DNA from: an uncultured Saccharofermentans sp.
GTDB taxonomy: Bacteria > Bacillota > Clostridia > Saccharofermentanales > Saccharofermentanaceae
Direction: 5' to 3'
NCBI GenBank assembly: GCA_905234715.1
Contig: CAJOJI010000012.1
Span: 11,479 to 57,462, forward strand
Length of the DNA: 45,984 nt
The position numbers and the translations under genes are program-made. Every line of letters starts with the position of its first letter. Position 1 is the first letter of the stretch. The notes beneath the pieces were generated by a model. That model saw only the letters and a program-made list of their open reading frames with translations. It searched no databases and was not told the origin of the DNA. Of this stretch, positions 25,061 through 36,241 are shown piece by piece.

Positions 25061-25090
25061 GATATTCTAAACGCATTGAAATCGAATATC
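25061..25090. promoter_or_regulatory. Dyad in the lysR-gltB intergenic region
   Basis: GATATTC (25061-25067) and GAATATC (25084-25090) form a perfect 7-base inverted repeat with a 16-base spacer. A second dyad, AATAC-TATTT-GTATT, lies nearer lysR at about 25000-25014. LysR regulators usually bind such dyads between divergent genes. No promoter with good -35 and -10 boxes could be picked with confidence. Confidence 0.45.
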
Positions 25091-25172
25091 AATACTCTTT
25101 GAGAATGATTTTATAACCGGCATTAAATCAAGGTGGATGAAAGATAGAGATGCCGGACGGGTGGAGGAAATT

Positions 25173-28100
25173 ATGAGACCTTATGAAGAGAAGTATGTCA
25201 ATGAATGCTATCAAGCAATGCAAGAAGAGCACGATGCCTGCGGTATCGGCCTCGTAGTAAACATTGACGGCAAAAAGGAATACCGCACATTAGATGATGC
25301 ACTTTCCATCGTAGAGAAGCTCGAGCACAGAGCAGGTAAGGACGCTACCGGTGAGGTAGGCGACGGCGTAGGAATCCTCGTTCAGATCTCCCACAAGTTC
25401 TTCAAGAAGGCAGCTAAGGAAGCTGACATCGCAGTTAAGGACGAGGGCGATTACGGCGTAGGTATGTTCTTCCTTCCCCAGGATACAAAGAAGCGCACAC
25501 TTGCCATGCGTATGTTCAAGGTAATCGCCGAGAAGAACGGCCTTACCATTCTGGGCTGGAGAGAAGTTCCCACGAATCCTGACATCCTCGGCAAGGTTGC
25601 AAGAGATGCAATGCCTGTCATCATGCAGTGCTTTGTTGAAAGACCTGAGGGCTGCGCTAAGGGCCTCGCTTTCGACCGTATGCTCTATGTTGCAAGAAGA
25701 GAATTCGAGCAGAGCACAGATGAGACATATATTACTTCTTTATCTTCAAGAACTATCGTATATAAGGGAATGTTCCTCGTCGGACAGCTCCGTAAATTCT
25801 ATAAGGATCTCCAGAGTAAGAACTATGAGACGGCAATCGCAATGGTTCACTCAAGATTCTCCACGAACACAACACCTTCATGGGAGAGAGCTCATCCTTA
25901 CCGTCTTGTTGCCCACAACGGTGAGATAAACACGATCAGAGGTAACTTCGACAGAATGCTCGCACGTGAAGAGACATTGTACAGCCCTTCACTCGAAAAC
26001 GATGTTGACAAGATCTTCCCGATCATTCACAAGACTGGTTCCGACTCTGCAATGCTCGATAATACTCTCGAGTTCTTCATGATGAACGGAATCCCGCTTC
26101 CTCTTGCAGTAATGATGATGATCCCCGAGCCCTGGAAGAACGATTCCTACATGGAGCAGGAGAAGAAGGATTTCTATCATTACTATGCAACCATGATGGA
26201 ACCCTGGGACGGTCCTGCGGCAATCCTTTTCACAGACGGTGTCATCGCAGGCGCTACATTGGACCGTAACGGATTAAGACCTTCAAGATATTACATTACA
26301 GACGACAACAGACTTATCCTCTCATCAGAGGTAGGTGTTCTCGACATCGAGCCTGAGCACATCGTAAAGAAGTCCAGATTACAGCCCGGCCGTATCCTCC
26401 TTATCGATACGGAGAAGGGATGCCTCGTATCTGACGAAGAGTGCAAGAAGTACTATTCAGAGAAGAACCCTTACGGCGAGTGGCTCGCAATGAGTCTCCT
26501 GCATCTGTCCGAACTCAAGATCCCCAACAAGAAGATCCCGGTTCATACACAGGAGATGAGAAACAAGCTCTATAAGGTTTTCGGTTACACATTCGAAGAC
26601 GTTAAGAACGAGATCCTTCCTATGGCCATGAACAAAGTCGAAGCAACGGCTTCCATGGGTACGGATATTCCTCTTGCTGTTTTGTCAGAGAAGCATCAGC
26701 TCCTGTTCTCATTCTTCAAGCAGCTTTTCGCACAGGTTACTAACCCGCCGATCGACTCCATCAGAGAAGAGATCGTTACGGATACGACAGTTTATATCGG
26801 TTCCGACGGTAACCTCTTAGAAGACAAGAGCAGCAACTGCCGCGTGCTCGAAGTAAATAACCCGATCCTCACAGGCGTTGACCTCATCAAGATCAAGTCT
26901 TTGGATCAGCCCGGATTCAAGAGCGCTACAGTATCTATTCTTTATTATAAAAATACTTCATTGGAAAAAGCGTTGGACCAGCTCCTTATCGCAGTAGACA
27001 GAACATGCAGCAAGGGCGCAAACATCATCATCCTCTCAGACCGAGGCATCGATGAGAACCACGTTGCGATCCCTTCGCTCCTCGCTGTTTCCGCAGTTGA
27101 GCAGCATCTGGTCCAGACAAGAAAGAGAACTGCCGTATCTCTCATCATCGAGAGCGGCGAGCCCCGCGACGTTCACCAGATGGCAACACTGCTCGGTTTC
27201 GGCGCACGTGCAATCAATCCTTACCTTGCTCATGAGTGCATCGCAGAGATGATCGACAAGGGAATCCTCGACAAGGATTACCATACTGCAATCGACGATT
27301 ATAACTATGCAATCCTCCACGGCATCGTTAAGACGAGCGCGAAAATGGGTATTTCCACTCTGCAGTCTTACCAGTCAGCCAAGATCTTCGAGGCTGTCGG
27401 TATCTGCAAGGATGTTGTAGACAAGTACTTCACGGGTATCACAAGCCGTGTAGGCGGTATCGGATTGGATGAGATCTCCGAGGGAATACTTTTCAGACAC
27501 GTGGGCCTTGATACAGAGACAACTCTGGACAGCACAGGCTTCCATAACTTAAGAAGCGGCGACGACAAGGAAGATCACCTCTATAATCCCAAGACGATTG
27601 TTGCCCTCCAGAAGGCAGTCCGCGAAGGTTCTTACGAGCTCTTCAAGGAATACACGGCGATCGTTGATAACGAGAAGCCTCATACATTGAGAGGACTCCT
27701 CGCATTCAAGAAGACCGGCAATTCCATCCCGCTCGAAGAAGTCGAGCCCGCATCCGAGATCGTAAAGAGATTTAAGACGGGTGCTATGTCTTACGGCTCG
27801 ATCTCCAAGGAAGCTCACGAGTGCATGGCTATCGCAATGAACCGTCTGGGCGGCAAGTCCAATACAGGTGAGGGCGGTGAGTCACCCGAGAGATTCGGAA
27901 CGGAGAAGAACTCCAAGATCAAGCAGGTCGCATCAGGAAGATTCGGTGTTACAAGCGAATACCTGAACAGTGCGGAAGAGATCCAGATCAAGATGGCACA
28001 GGGTGCTAAGCCCGGTGAAGGCGGCCACCTCCCCGGAAAGAAAGTTTATCCCTGGATCGCAGAGAGAAGATATTCAACACCCGGTGTTGCTCTTATCTCA

Positions 28101-29696
28101 CCTCCGCCTCATCACGATATCTATTCGATCGAAGATCTGGCTCAGCTCATCTACGACCTCAAGAATGCAAACAGAAAAGCAAGGATCTCCGTAAAGCTTG
28201 TTTCTGAAGCAGGTGTAGGAACTATCGCATGCGGCGTTGCAAAAGCCGGTGCACAGGTAATCCTTATCTCAGGTTATGACGGCGGTACGGGCGCAGCTCC
28301 GGCAAGCTCCATCCATAACGCAGGTCTGCCTTGGGAATTAGGTCTTGCAGAGACACACCACGCTTTGATCGAGAGCGGACTCCGCGGAAGAGTTGCTGTC
28401 GAGACAGACGGTAAGCTCATGAGCGGAAGAGACGTTGCCATCGCAGCACTTCTTGGTGCAGAAGAATTTGGTTTTGCAACCGCACCGCTGGTTTCCATGG
28501 GATGCATGATGATGAGAGTCTGCAACAAGGATACCTGCCCGTTCGGTATCGCATGCCAGAATGAGGAATTAAGAAAGAGATTTAAGGGTAAGCCCGAGCA
28601 TGTTATGAACTTCATGCTCTTCATCGCAGAAGAGTTGAGAGAGATCATGGCAGAGCTGGGATTCAGGACAGTGGACGAGATGGTCGGAAGATCCGATCTC
28701 TTAAAGGTTAAGGACAAGCAGATAACCAAAAGAGCTGAGATGGTCTCCCTCGCACAGATTATCGATCCTGCTTATGCGGATTCCGAAATACGCCATTTCG
28801 AGCCCAGCCACGTATTTGACTTTGAGCTCGAAAAGACGGTCGACGAGAGAGTATTCCTCCCTGAACTCGCGAAAGGCCTTAAGAAAGGTTCGATCAAGAT
28901 CGACGATGTTAAGGTATCGAGTACCGACAGAGCAGTAGGAACCATCCTTGGTTCGGAGATTACTGCAAAGTACGGAACGGATCTTGCCGATGACAGCGTC
29001 ATCGTTGAGCTCACGGGCGGCGGCGGACAGAGCTTCGGAGCATTTATCCCGAAGGGTCTCACCATTAAACTCACGGGCGATGCCAATGACGGCTTCGGCA
29101 AGGGCCTTTCCGGCGGAAAGCTCATCATCAAGCCCGATGAGAATTCTGGTTTTGATGCTTCAAAGAATATCATCGTCGGAAACGTTGCACTCTACGGAGC
29201 TACAAGAGGAACAGCTTATGTTTGCGGTATCGCAGGCGAGCGTTTCATGATCAGAAACTCCGGTGCAACAGGCGTATGCGAAGGAACCGGCGATCACGGA
29301 CTTGAATATATGACAGGCGGAAGAGCTGTCATCCTGGGTGAAGTAGGAAAGAACTTTGCAGCAGGTATGAGCGGCGGAATCGCTTATGTATTAGATGAAC
29401 ATCACACTCTCTATACAAAGATCAACAAGGCTCTTGTAGAGATGAGTGAGATTACGGAAGACGCAGATAAGAACGAGCTCAGACAAATCCTCGAAGGATA
29501 TGAGCAGGCAACAGGATCTTCTAAAGCAAAGGCTATACTTCAAGACTTCGACAAGTATGTCGCAAGCTTCAAGAAGATCATACCGACAGATTACCGTCAC
29601 ATGCTGACCTTGATCGCCAAGTACGAAGAGCAGGGCATCCAGCACGAGCAGGCGGTGTACGAAGCTTTCAAAGAGAGCACGAAAGTCGGCGCTTGA
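25173..29696 (+). CDS. gltB: Glutamate synthase, large subunit
   Basis: GltB makes glutamate from 2-oxoglutarate and glutamine-derived ammonia. The protein is 1507 residues from the ATG at 25173, which follows GGTGGAGGAAATT. An in-frame ATG at 25137 abuts a ribosome-like site with no spacing and is rejected. Cys23 (in HDACGIG) is the N-terminal nucleophile exposed after removal of a 22-residue propeptide. The glutaminase domain has HSRFSTNTTPSWERAHPYR and AHNGEINTIRGN. The synthase domain has GGKSNTGEGGE, LISGYDGGTGAAP and the 3Fe-4S Cys set in CMMMRVCNKDTCPFGIAC. The C-terminal beta-helix is glycine-rich (LTGGGGQSFG, GGKLIIKP). All domains are intact. Confidence 0.97.
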   Translation: MRPYEEKYVNECYQAMQEEHDACGIGLVVNIDGKKEYRTLDDALSIVEKLEHRAGKDATGEVGDGVGILVQISHKFFKKAAKEADIAVKDEGDYGVGMFFLPQDTKKRTLAMRMFKVIAEKNGLTILGWREVPTNPDILGKVARDAMPVIMQCFVERPEGCAKGLAFDRMLYVARREFEQSTDETYITSLSSRTIVYKGMFLVGQLRKFYKDLQSKNYETAIAMVHSRFSTNTTPSWERAHPYRLVAHNGEINTIRGNFDRMLAREETLYSPSLENDVDKIFPIIHKTGSDSAMLDNTLEFFMMNGIPLPLAVMMMIPEPWKNDSYMEQEKKDFYHYYATMMEPWDGPAAILFTDGVIAGATLDRNGLRPSRYYITDDNRLILSSEVGVLDIEPEHIVKKSRLQPGRILLIDTEKGCLVSDEECKKYYSEKNPYGEWLAMSLLHLSELKIPNKKIPVHTQEMRNKLYKVFGYTFEDVKNEILPMAMNKVEATASMGTDIPLAVLSEKHQLLFSFFKQLFAQVTNPPIDSIREEIVTDTTVYIGSDGNLLEDKSSNCRVLEVNNPILTGVDLIKIKSLDQPGFKSATVSILYYKNTSLEKALDQLLIAVDRTCSKGANIIILSDRGIDENHVAIPSLLAVSAVEQHLVQTRKRTAVSLIIESGEPRDVHQMATLLGFGARAINPYLAHECIAEMIDKGILDKDYHTAIDDYNYAILHGIVKTSAKMGISTLQSYQSAKIFEAVGICKDVVDKYFTGITSRVGGIGLDEISEGILFRHVGLDTETTLDSTGFHNLRSGDDKEDHLYNPKTIVALQKAVREGSYELFKEYTAIVDNEKPHTLRGLLAFKKTGNSIPLEEVEPASEIVKRFKTGAMSYGSISKEAHECMAIAMNRLGGKSNTGEGGESPERFGTEKNSKIKQVASGRFGVTSEYLNSAEEIQIKMAQGAKPGEGGHLPGKKVYPWIAERRYSTPGVALISPPPHHDIYSIEDLAQLIYDLKNANRKARISVKLVSEAGVGTIACGVAKAGAQVILISGYDGGTGAAPASSIHNAGLPWELGLAETHHALIESGLRGRVAVETDGKLMSGRDVAIAALLGAEEFGFATAPLVSMGCMMMRVCNKDTCPFGIACQNEELRKRFKGKPEHVMNFMLFIAEELREIMAELGFRTVDEMVGRSDLLKVKDKQITKRAEMVSLAQIIDPAYADSEIRHFEPSHVFDFELEKTVDERVFLPELAKGLKKGSIKIDDVKVSSTDRAVGTILGSEITAKYGTDLADDSVIVELTGGGGQSFGAFIPKGLTIKLTGDANDGFGKGLSGGKLIIKPDENSGFDASKNIIVGNVALYGATRGTAYVCGIAGERFMIRNSGATGVCEGTGDHGLEYMTGGRAVILGEVGKNFAAGMSGGIAYVLDEHHTLYTKINKALVEMSEITEDADKNELRQILEGYEQATGSSKAKAILQDFDKYVASFKKIIPTDYRHMLTLIAKYEEQGIQHEQAVYEAFKESTKVGA

Positions 29697-29715
29697 TATA
29701 TCGGGGGAGGATCTT

Positions 29716-31182
29716 ATGGGTAAAGCTACAGGTTTTTTGGAATTTGGCAGAAGTGAAGATTCCTGGGTCAACGAAGAAGCAAGGATCAAGAACTTCAATG
29801 AATTCCACAATCATTTAAACGAAGAAGAAAGACGCTGCCAGGCAGCAAGATGTATGGATTGCGGCGTTCCGATGTGCCAGTCGGCAATCTGCCTCAAAGG
29901 CATGGTAACGGGATGTCCCTTGCATAACGTTATCCCCGAGTGGAATGACGAGATCTATAAAGGTCATTACGAACATGCTCTGGCAAGACTTTTGAAGACA
30001 TCCAATTTCCCGGAGTTCACCGGAAGGGTATGCCCCGCGCTTTGCGAAAAGGCATGCATCAACGGAATCAATTCCGGAGCGGTTACGATCCACGATAACG
30101 AGCTCTTCCTGATTGAAAAGGGTTACGAGATGGGTTACATGAAGCCCAGGATCCCGAAGACCAGATCAGGCAAGAAGGTTGCAGTCATCGGCGCGGGCCC
30201 TGCAGGACTTGCGGTTGCAGATCAGCTGAACCACAGAGGCCATGAGGTAGTGGTTTTCGAGCGTGAAGACCAGATCGGCGGACTTCTGATGTACGGCATA
30301 CCGAACATGAAGCTCGACAAGAGCGTAATACAGAGAAGAAGAGAACTGATGGAGGCTGAGGGAATCGTTTTCAAGACAGGGACTGATGTAGGAAACGGTG
30401 AAGCCTTCGACAAGATAGTAGATGAATTCGACGCGGTCGCACTCTGCTGCGGAGCGAAGAAGGCAAGATCGATTACGGCAAAGGGCGCCAATGAGTGCAA
30501 GGAAATGTACTTTGCGGTTGATTTCCTGAAGCAGGCTACAAAAGATCTCCTGTCCGGTAAGCAGGGAAAATGGACCATCAGTGCCAAGGACAAGAACGTA
30601 GTTGTAGTCGGAGGCGGTGATACGGGCAATGACTGTGTCGGAACATGTATCAGACAAGGCTGCAAAAGTATCACACAGCTCGAGATGATGGCAAGGCCGC
30701 CTAAGGAACGACAACAAAACAACCCCTGGCCCGAATGGCCGAAGGTCGAAAAGACCGATTACGGACAACAGGAGGCCATAAAGGTTTTCGGATCCGACCC
30801 CCGTATATACGAGACGACGGTAAAAGAACTCGTAATGCAAAAGGGAAAGCTGACAGAGATAAAGACAGTTCAAGTCAAATTCGAAGACAGAAAACTTGTT
30901 GAGGTAGAAGGAACCGAACAACTTATAAAGTGCGATCTTCTGATAATCGCCGCAGGATTTGTAGGATGCGAAGACTACATTGCACAGGAAAGCAAAGTCG
31001 AGCTGACGCAAAGGGGAACAGTAAAGACAGAGCCTGAACAATACCAGACATCGGTTCCCAAGGTGTTTACGGCAGGAGACATGCACAGAGGACAATCGCT
31101 CGTAGTGTGGGCCATTACAGAAGGAAGACACTGCGCTGCAGCAATGGATAAATTCCTTATGGGGTACACCCCGCTGATCTAA
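29716..31182 (+). CDS. gltD: Glutamate synthase, small subunit
   Basis: GltD passes electrons from NAD(P)H through FAD and 4Fe-4S clusters to GltB. The 488-residue protein starts GKATGFLEFGR. The N-terminal Fe-S Cys set is visible in CQAARCMDCGVPMCQ, GCPLHNVIPEWND and GRVCPALCEKACI. The FAD motif is VIGAGPAGLAVADQL with GGLLMYGIPNMKL. The NAD(P)H motif is VVGGGDTGNDCVGTCIRQG, and the C-terminal TAGDMHRGQSLVVWAI completes the FAD site. It starts 19 bases after gltB with the site GGGGGAGG and is clearly cotranscribed with it. Confidence 0.97.
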   Translation: MGKATGFLEFGRSEDSWVNEEARIKNFNEFHNHLNEEERRCQAARCMDCGVPMCQSAICLKGMVTGCPLHNVIPEWNDEIYKGHYEHALARLLKTSNFPEFTGRVCPALCEKACINGINSGAVTIHDNELFLIEKGYEMGYMKPRIPKTRSGKKVAVIGAGPAGLAVADQLNHRGHEVVVFEREDQIGGLLMYGIPNMKLDKSVIQRRRELMEAEGIVFKTGTDVGNGEAFDKIVDEFDAVALCCGAKKARSITAKGANECKEMYFAVDFLKQATKDLLSGKQGKWTISAKDKNVVVVGGGDTGNDCVGTCIRQGCKSITQLEMMARPPKERQQNNPWPEWPKVEKTDYGQQEAIKVFGSDPRIYETTVKELVMQKGKLTEIKTVQVKFEDRKLVEVEGTEQLIKCDLLIIAAGFVGCEDYIAQESKVELTQRGTVKTEPEQYQTSVPKVFTAGDMHRGQSLVVWAITEGRHCAAAMDKFLMGYTPLI

Positions 31183-31214
31183 TTAAGTTTATAAATTTTT
31201 AGGAGGACATAATT

Positions 31215-33317
31215 ATGGAAATGAGATCTGTACCGGAAATGTTCGGCGAGAACGTATTTGACGACAGAGTAATGAGAGCAGTCTTAAAGGATGACGTTTA
31301 CCAGTCACTCAAGAAGACTATCGATGAGGGCGCAAAGCTTGATTCAGGCGTAGCCGATCAAGTAGCCGCAGCAATGCGTGACTGGGCTTTAAGCAAGGGT
31401 GCTACACACTTCACACACTGGTTCCAGCCTTTGACAGGCGTTACTGCTGAGAAGCACGACTCGTTCATCGAGCCTTCACCCGACGGCGGCGTCATCATGG
31501 CATTCTCCGGAAAGAACCTTATCCAGGGTGAGCCTGACGCTTCTTCATTCCCGACAGGCGGTATCAGAGCTACATTCGAGGCAAGAGGATATACTGCATG
31601 GGATCCTACATCTTATGCATTCATCAAGGATAAGACACTCTGCATCCCTACAGCTTTCTGCTCTTACACAGGAGAGGCTCTCGATAAGAAGACACCTTTG
31701 CTCCGTTCAATGGAAGCTTTGAACAAGCAGGCACTCCGTATCCTCAAGCTCTTCGGAAATGAAGATGCAAAGTATGTTCATACATCAGTAGGACCTGAGC
31801 AGGAGTACTTCCTCATCACAAAGGAAATGTACGACAAGCGTCCTGACATCAAGTACACCGGCAGAACACTTTTCGGTGCCAAGGCTCCCAAGGGCCAGGA
31901 GATGGACGACCATTACTTTGGTGTTATCAAGCCCAAGGTTCAGGAGTTCATGAACGATCTTAACAAGGAACTCTGGAAGCTCGGAATCCTTGCCAAGACA
32001 GAACACAACGAAGTTGCTCCCGCTCAGCACGAGCTCGCACCTATCTATTCTTCAACTAATATTGCTACTGACCAGAACCAGCTCATGATGGAGATCATGC
32101 AGAAGGTTGCAGCACGTCATGGTCTTGTCTGCCTCCTCCACGAGAAGCCTTTCGCAGGTGTTAACGGTTCAGGTAAGCACAACAACTGGTCAATGGCTAC
32201 AGATACAGGCATCAACCTCTTAAGCCCCGGAGCTACACCTTATGAGAACGCTCAGTTCCTGCTCTTCCTCTGCGCAGTAATCAAGGCAGTTGACGATTAT
32301 CAGGATCTCCTCCGTCTCTCTGTTGCTACAGCAGGCAACGACCACAGACTCGGTGCTAACGAGGCTCCGCCGGCAATCATCTCAATATTCCTGGGTGATG
32401 AGCTCTCCGCAATCCTCGATGCCATCGAAAACGACAAGCCTTACGAGGGCGCTGAGAAGAAGATCATGAAGCTCGGTGTTGACGTACTGCCCCGCTTCGC
32501 ACGTGATACAACAGACCGTAACAGAACTTCACCTTTTGCTTTCACAGGCAACAAGTTCGAGTTCAGAAGCCTTGGTTCTTCAAACAGCATCGCTTGCGCA
32601 AACATGATGCTCAACTCAGCAGTTGCTGAATCCTTGAAGATCTATGCTGACAGACTTGAAGGTGCTGAAGATTTCGAGACAGCACTTCACGATATGATCA
32701 AGAAGACGATCAAGGATCACAAGAGGATCCTCTTCAACGGCAACGGTTACGATGATGCATGGGTCAAGGAAGCTACAGAGGTCAGAGGTCTTTCCAACTA
32801 CAAGACAACACCTGACTGTATGCCTCACCTCCTCGATGAGAAGAACGTTAAGATGCTCACATCACACAAGGTCTTCACAGAGGCAGAGCTCAAGTCCAGA
32901 GTTGAGATCATGCTCGAGAACTACAGCAAGTCAGTTCTCATCGAAGCTAACACAATGCTCGAGATGAGCAGACGCCAGATCCTTCCTGCAATCGAGTGCT
33001 ACGAGAACAAGCTCGCAGGCAGCGTATCCGCAAAGAAGGCAGTATCTCCTTCCGCAGCATGCGTTTACGAAGGCGACGTAATTGCAAAGCTTTCCGACCT
33101 TGCAGACAAGGTTTACGCAGGAGCTAACGATCTCGAGAAGGCAATCGCCGATGCAGGCAATGAAGATGACATCATCAAAGAAAGCCTTTTCATCAAGGAC
33201 AGCGTCATCACGGCAATGAACGATATCCGTAAGGCAGCAGATGAAGCAGAGACATATGTATCCAAGGAATGCTGGCCGCTTCCTTCATATGGCGACCTGC
33301 TCTTCAGTGTAAAATAA
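31215..33317 (+). CDS. glnN: Glutamine synthetase type III
   Basis: GlnN makes glutamine from glutamate, ammonia and ATP. At 700 residues it is the long type III form found in many anaerobes, unlike the ~440-residue type I. Characteristic segments are [56 protein letters not shown] with active-site Glu residues, [27 protein letters not shown] and [18 protein letters not shown]-terminal helical extension ends in [15 protein letters not shown]. The ribosome site is AGGAGGAC. It lies 32 bases after gltD, so GS and GOGAT are probably one transcription unit forming the ammonia assimilation cycle. A strong terminator follows. Confidence 0.97.
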   Translation: MEMRSVPEMFGENVFDDRVMRAVLKDDVYQSLKKTIDEGAKLDSGVADQVAAAMRDWALSKGATHFTHWFQPLTGVTAEKHDSFIEPSPDGGVIMAFSGKNLIQGEPDASSFPTGGIRATFEARGYTAWDPTSYAFIKDKTLCIPTAFCSYTGEALDKKTPLLRSMEALNKQALRILKLFGNEDAKYVHTSVGPEQEYFLITKEMYDKRPDIKYTGRTLFGAKAPKGQEMDDHYFGVIKPKVQEFMNDLNKELWKLGILAKTEHNEVAPAQHELAPIYSSTNIATDQNQLMMEIMQKVAARHGLVCLLHEKPFAGVNGSGKHNNWSMATDTGINLLSPGATPYENAQFLLFLCAVIKAVDDYQDLLRLSVATAGNDHRLGANEAPPAIISIFLGDELSAILDAIENDKPYEGAEKKIMKLGVDVLPRFARDTTDRNRTSPFAFTGNKFEFRSLGSSNSIACANMMLNSAVAESLKIYADRLEGAEDFETALHDMIKKTIKDHKRILFNGNGYDDAWVKEATEVRGLSNYKTTPDCMPHLLDEKNVKMLTSHKVFTEAELKSRVEIMLENYSKSVLIEANTMLEMSRRQILPAIECYENKLAGSVSAKKAVSPSAACVYEGDVIAKLSDLADKVYAGANDLEKAIADAGNEDDIIKESLFIKDSVITAMNDIRKAADEAETYVSKECWPLPSYGDLLFSVK

Positions 33318-33339
33318 CAGATCCTCATATTCCACCCAA

Positions 33340-33387
33340 CTAAGTAACCCCCGGAGTTTTCGGACTCTGGGGATTACTTAGAATTTT
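33340..33387 (+). terminator. Terminator after glnN
   Basis: An 18-position stem (33340-33357 with 33364-33381) has one C-A mismatch and one G-T pair, with loop TTTCGG, followed by AATTTTGT. It ends the gltBD-glnN unit. Confidence 0.88.
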
Positions 33388-33399
33388 GTATTTATATGA

Positions 33400-35007
<1,608 letters not shown>

Positions 35008-35010
35008 ACC

Positions 35011-35424
35011 TCATGCAAGTAACTCCAGAAACTCTTCTGGAGTTACTGCTTTTATGGGGCAGTTCCCAAAGTCTTTTGTGTTGCGGGTTACGATACAGTC
35101 TGCGCCGACATATTCGGCACAGGCATATTGGATCGCATCTTCGAAGTCGGTGATGTCGTTGTTATCGAGAGCTTTATCAATGACCTCATCTGTTACTATT
35201 ACTGTACGCAGATAGCCTCTCATATCTTTTATAAAGTTTTTTCTTTCTTCGATGCTCATTTCTTTTCGGAGAATATAGAAAAAGTCGCAGAACAATCGTG
35301 TCGATACACAGCCTTTTACCTGCTCATCTCTGCATAACTTTAGTATCTTATATGAAGATTCAGAGAAAGGCATTCTTCCGATTGCTATGTCAATAATTAC
35401 ATTAGTATCAATCAGTATAACCAT
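35011..35424 (-). CDS. PIN-domain toxin
   Basis: This is a probable ribonuclease toxin of a type II toxin-antitoxin pair, 137 residues. The PIN fold begins VILIDTNVIIDIAIGR with the first metal-binding Asp (Asp6). An acidic motif in the middle and DFEDAIQYACAEYVGADCIVTRNTKDF near the C-terminus supply the remaining acidic residues. VTPEEFLELL ends the protein, as in many PIN toxins. The start overlaps the antitoxin gene by 17 bases, indicating coupled translation. The stop lies only three bases past the convergent pyrG stop, and I see no terminator between them. The target RNA is unknown. Confidence 0.88.
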   Translation of the reverse strand: MVILIDTNVIIDIAIGRMPFSESSYKILKLCRDEQVKGCVSTRLFCDFFYILRKEMSIEERKNFIKDMRGYLRTVIVTDEVIDKALDNNDITDFEDAIQYACAEYVGADCIVTRNTKDFGNCPIKAVTPEEFLELLA

Positions 35425-35872
35425 GCTTGCGCCTCAACTCTTCTTCTAAAATTGCCTTGTAATCATCACCAATATCCATCGGCCGGCATAAAGACATCAT
35501 GTCTTCAAATGCTTCCATTCTTCTGCGGCGGTCTTCTTCCTTCAGTTCATCAGCATAAGCTTTGATCCTTTTAAGATCGTCTTCGCGCAATGTATCCATG
35601 GTGCTGTTGATATCGAGCGTGATCTCGGATGCCGGTCCCATGGCGGATGGAACGATAGCGAGGGTATAGCCCATGGCCTCAAGCATCTTGAGCATGGTAT
35701 CAAGCCTGGGACTTGTGCTCTTATTCTCGATCCTGCCGACTGCGGCCTGCTGCATGTTGGCTTTCTTGGCAATTTCAGCCTGGGTGAGGTGTCTCTTTTT
35801 ACGTACTTTTATGAAATCGTCTATTATCGCTGATTCGTTTCTTACAGGATTTATATTTGAGTTGGTAGCCAT
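35408..35872 (-). CDS. XRE-family antitoxin
   Basis: This is a DNA-binding antitoxin of about 154 residues, first gene of the leftward toxin-antitoxin pair. The helix-turn-helix is DDFIKVRKKRHLTQAEIAKKANMQQAAVGRIENKSTSPRLDTMLKMLEAMGYTLAIVP. The C-terminal half is charged and helical and is the likely toxin-binding part. The ATG at 35872 follows AAAGGCGGTG on the minus strand; a GTG at 35881 is part of that site. An inverted repeat directly beside its promoter suggests autorepression, which is usual for such modules. Confidence 0.87.
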   Translation of the reverse strand: MATNSNINPVRNESAIIDDFIKVRKKRHLTQAEIAKKANMQQAAVGRIENKSTSPRLDTMLKMLEAMGYTLAIVPSAMGPASEITLDINSTMDTLREDDLKRIKAYADELKEEDRRRRMEAFEDMMSLCRPMDIGDDYKAILEEELRRKHGYTD

Positions 35873-35894
35873 GTTAAACACCGCCTTTCATTCT

Positions 35895-35914
35895 TTATAA
35901 CATTTTCGTTATAA
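35895..35914 (-). promoter_or_regulatory. Candidate operator of the toxin-antitoxin pair
   Basis: TTATAAC and GTTATAA form a perfect 7-base inverted repeat around six bases. It abuts and shares one base with the -10 box of the antitoxin promoter, so a bound antitoxin would block transcription. Confidence 0.6.
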
Positions 35915-35942
35915 TAATATCACAAACGATATAAGACTTCAA
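35914..35942 (-). promoter_or_regulatory. Promoter of the antitoxin-toxin genes
   Basis: Read on the minus strand, TTGAAG (35942-35937) is followed after 17 bases by TATTAT (35919-35914). The distance to the ATG at 35872 leaves a leader of about 35 bases. Confidence 0.6.
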
Positions 35943-35979
35943 TTTGAAAGGGAGCTGCCGGCCCGGGCAATCTGACGGC

Positions 35980-35996
35980 TGGGGACGGATCTGTCC
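35980..35996. repeat. REP-like near-palindrome
   Basis: The 17 bases include GGACGGATCTGTCC, which is its own reverse complement except for one position pair. The reverse strand contains GGACAGATCC, also present after accDA at 4487-4496. It lies between the antitoxin promoter and the rpoB promoter. Confidence 0.35.
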
Positions 35997-36067
35997 TGAA
36001 AACGGGCCCTTATATATAAAAATATTAGAAATTACAACATAAAACTCATTCTTCACGAAAAAAGTTG

Positions 36068-36096
36068 TTGACAAGAATTGTTTGCTTCTATATAAT
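36068..36096 (+). promoter_or_regulatory. Consensus promoter of rpoB-rpoC
   Basis: TTGACA (36068-36073) and TATAAT (36091-36096) are both perfect, with the optimal 17-base spacing. Transcription should start near 36103, giving a leader of about 140 bases before rpoB. Confidence 0.92.
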
Positions 36097-36160
36097 TCTT
36101 TACTGCGTCGTAATGGGTTTGGGCAACTATGCCTATTTCTCTTGACGGAAAAGAATTTTT

Positions 36161-36226
36161 ATGGTAAATAAAAATGCTTTTCAACCAGGAAACCGCTTAA
36201 ACCTTGTGTTTTTAAGCTTTGTGTGA
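36161..36226 (+). CDS. Possible leader peptide in the rpoB 5' region
   Basis: A 21-codon frame from ATG at 36161 encodes MVNKNAFQPGNRLNLVFLSF plus one Val and stops at TGA 36224-36226, inside the rpoB ribosome site (GAGGTGAT). A GGAAAAG stretch upstream is a weak ribosome site. Its 3' half spans a hairpin (GCTTAAA 36195-36201 with TTTAAGC 36211-36217). Translation through it could affect rpoB initiation. It may be chance. Confidence 0.25.
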   Translation: MVNKNAFQPGNRLNLVFLSFV

Positions 36227-36241
36227 GGTGATTCGTTAACA

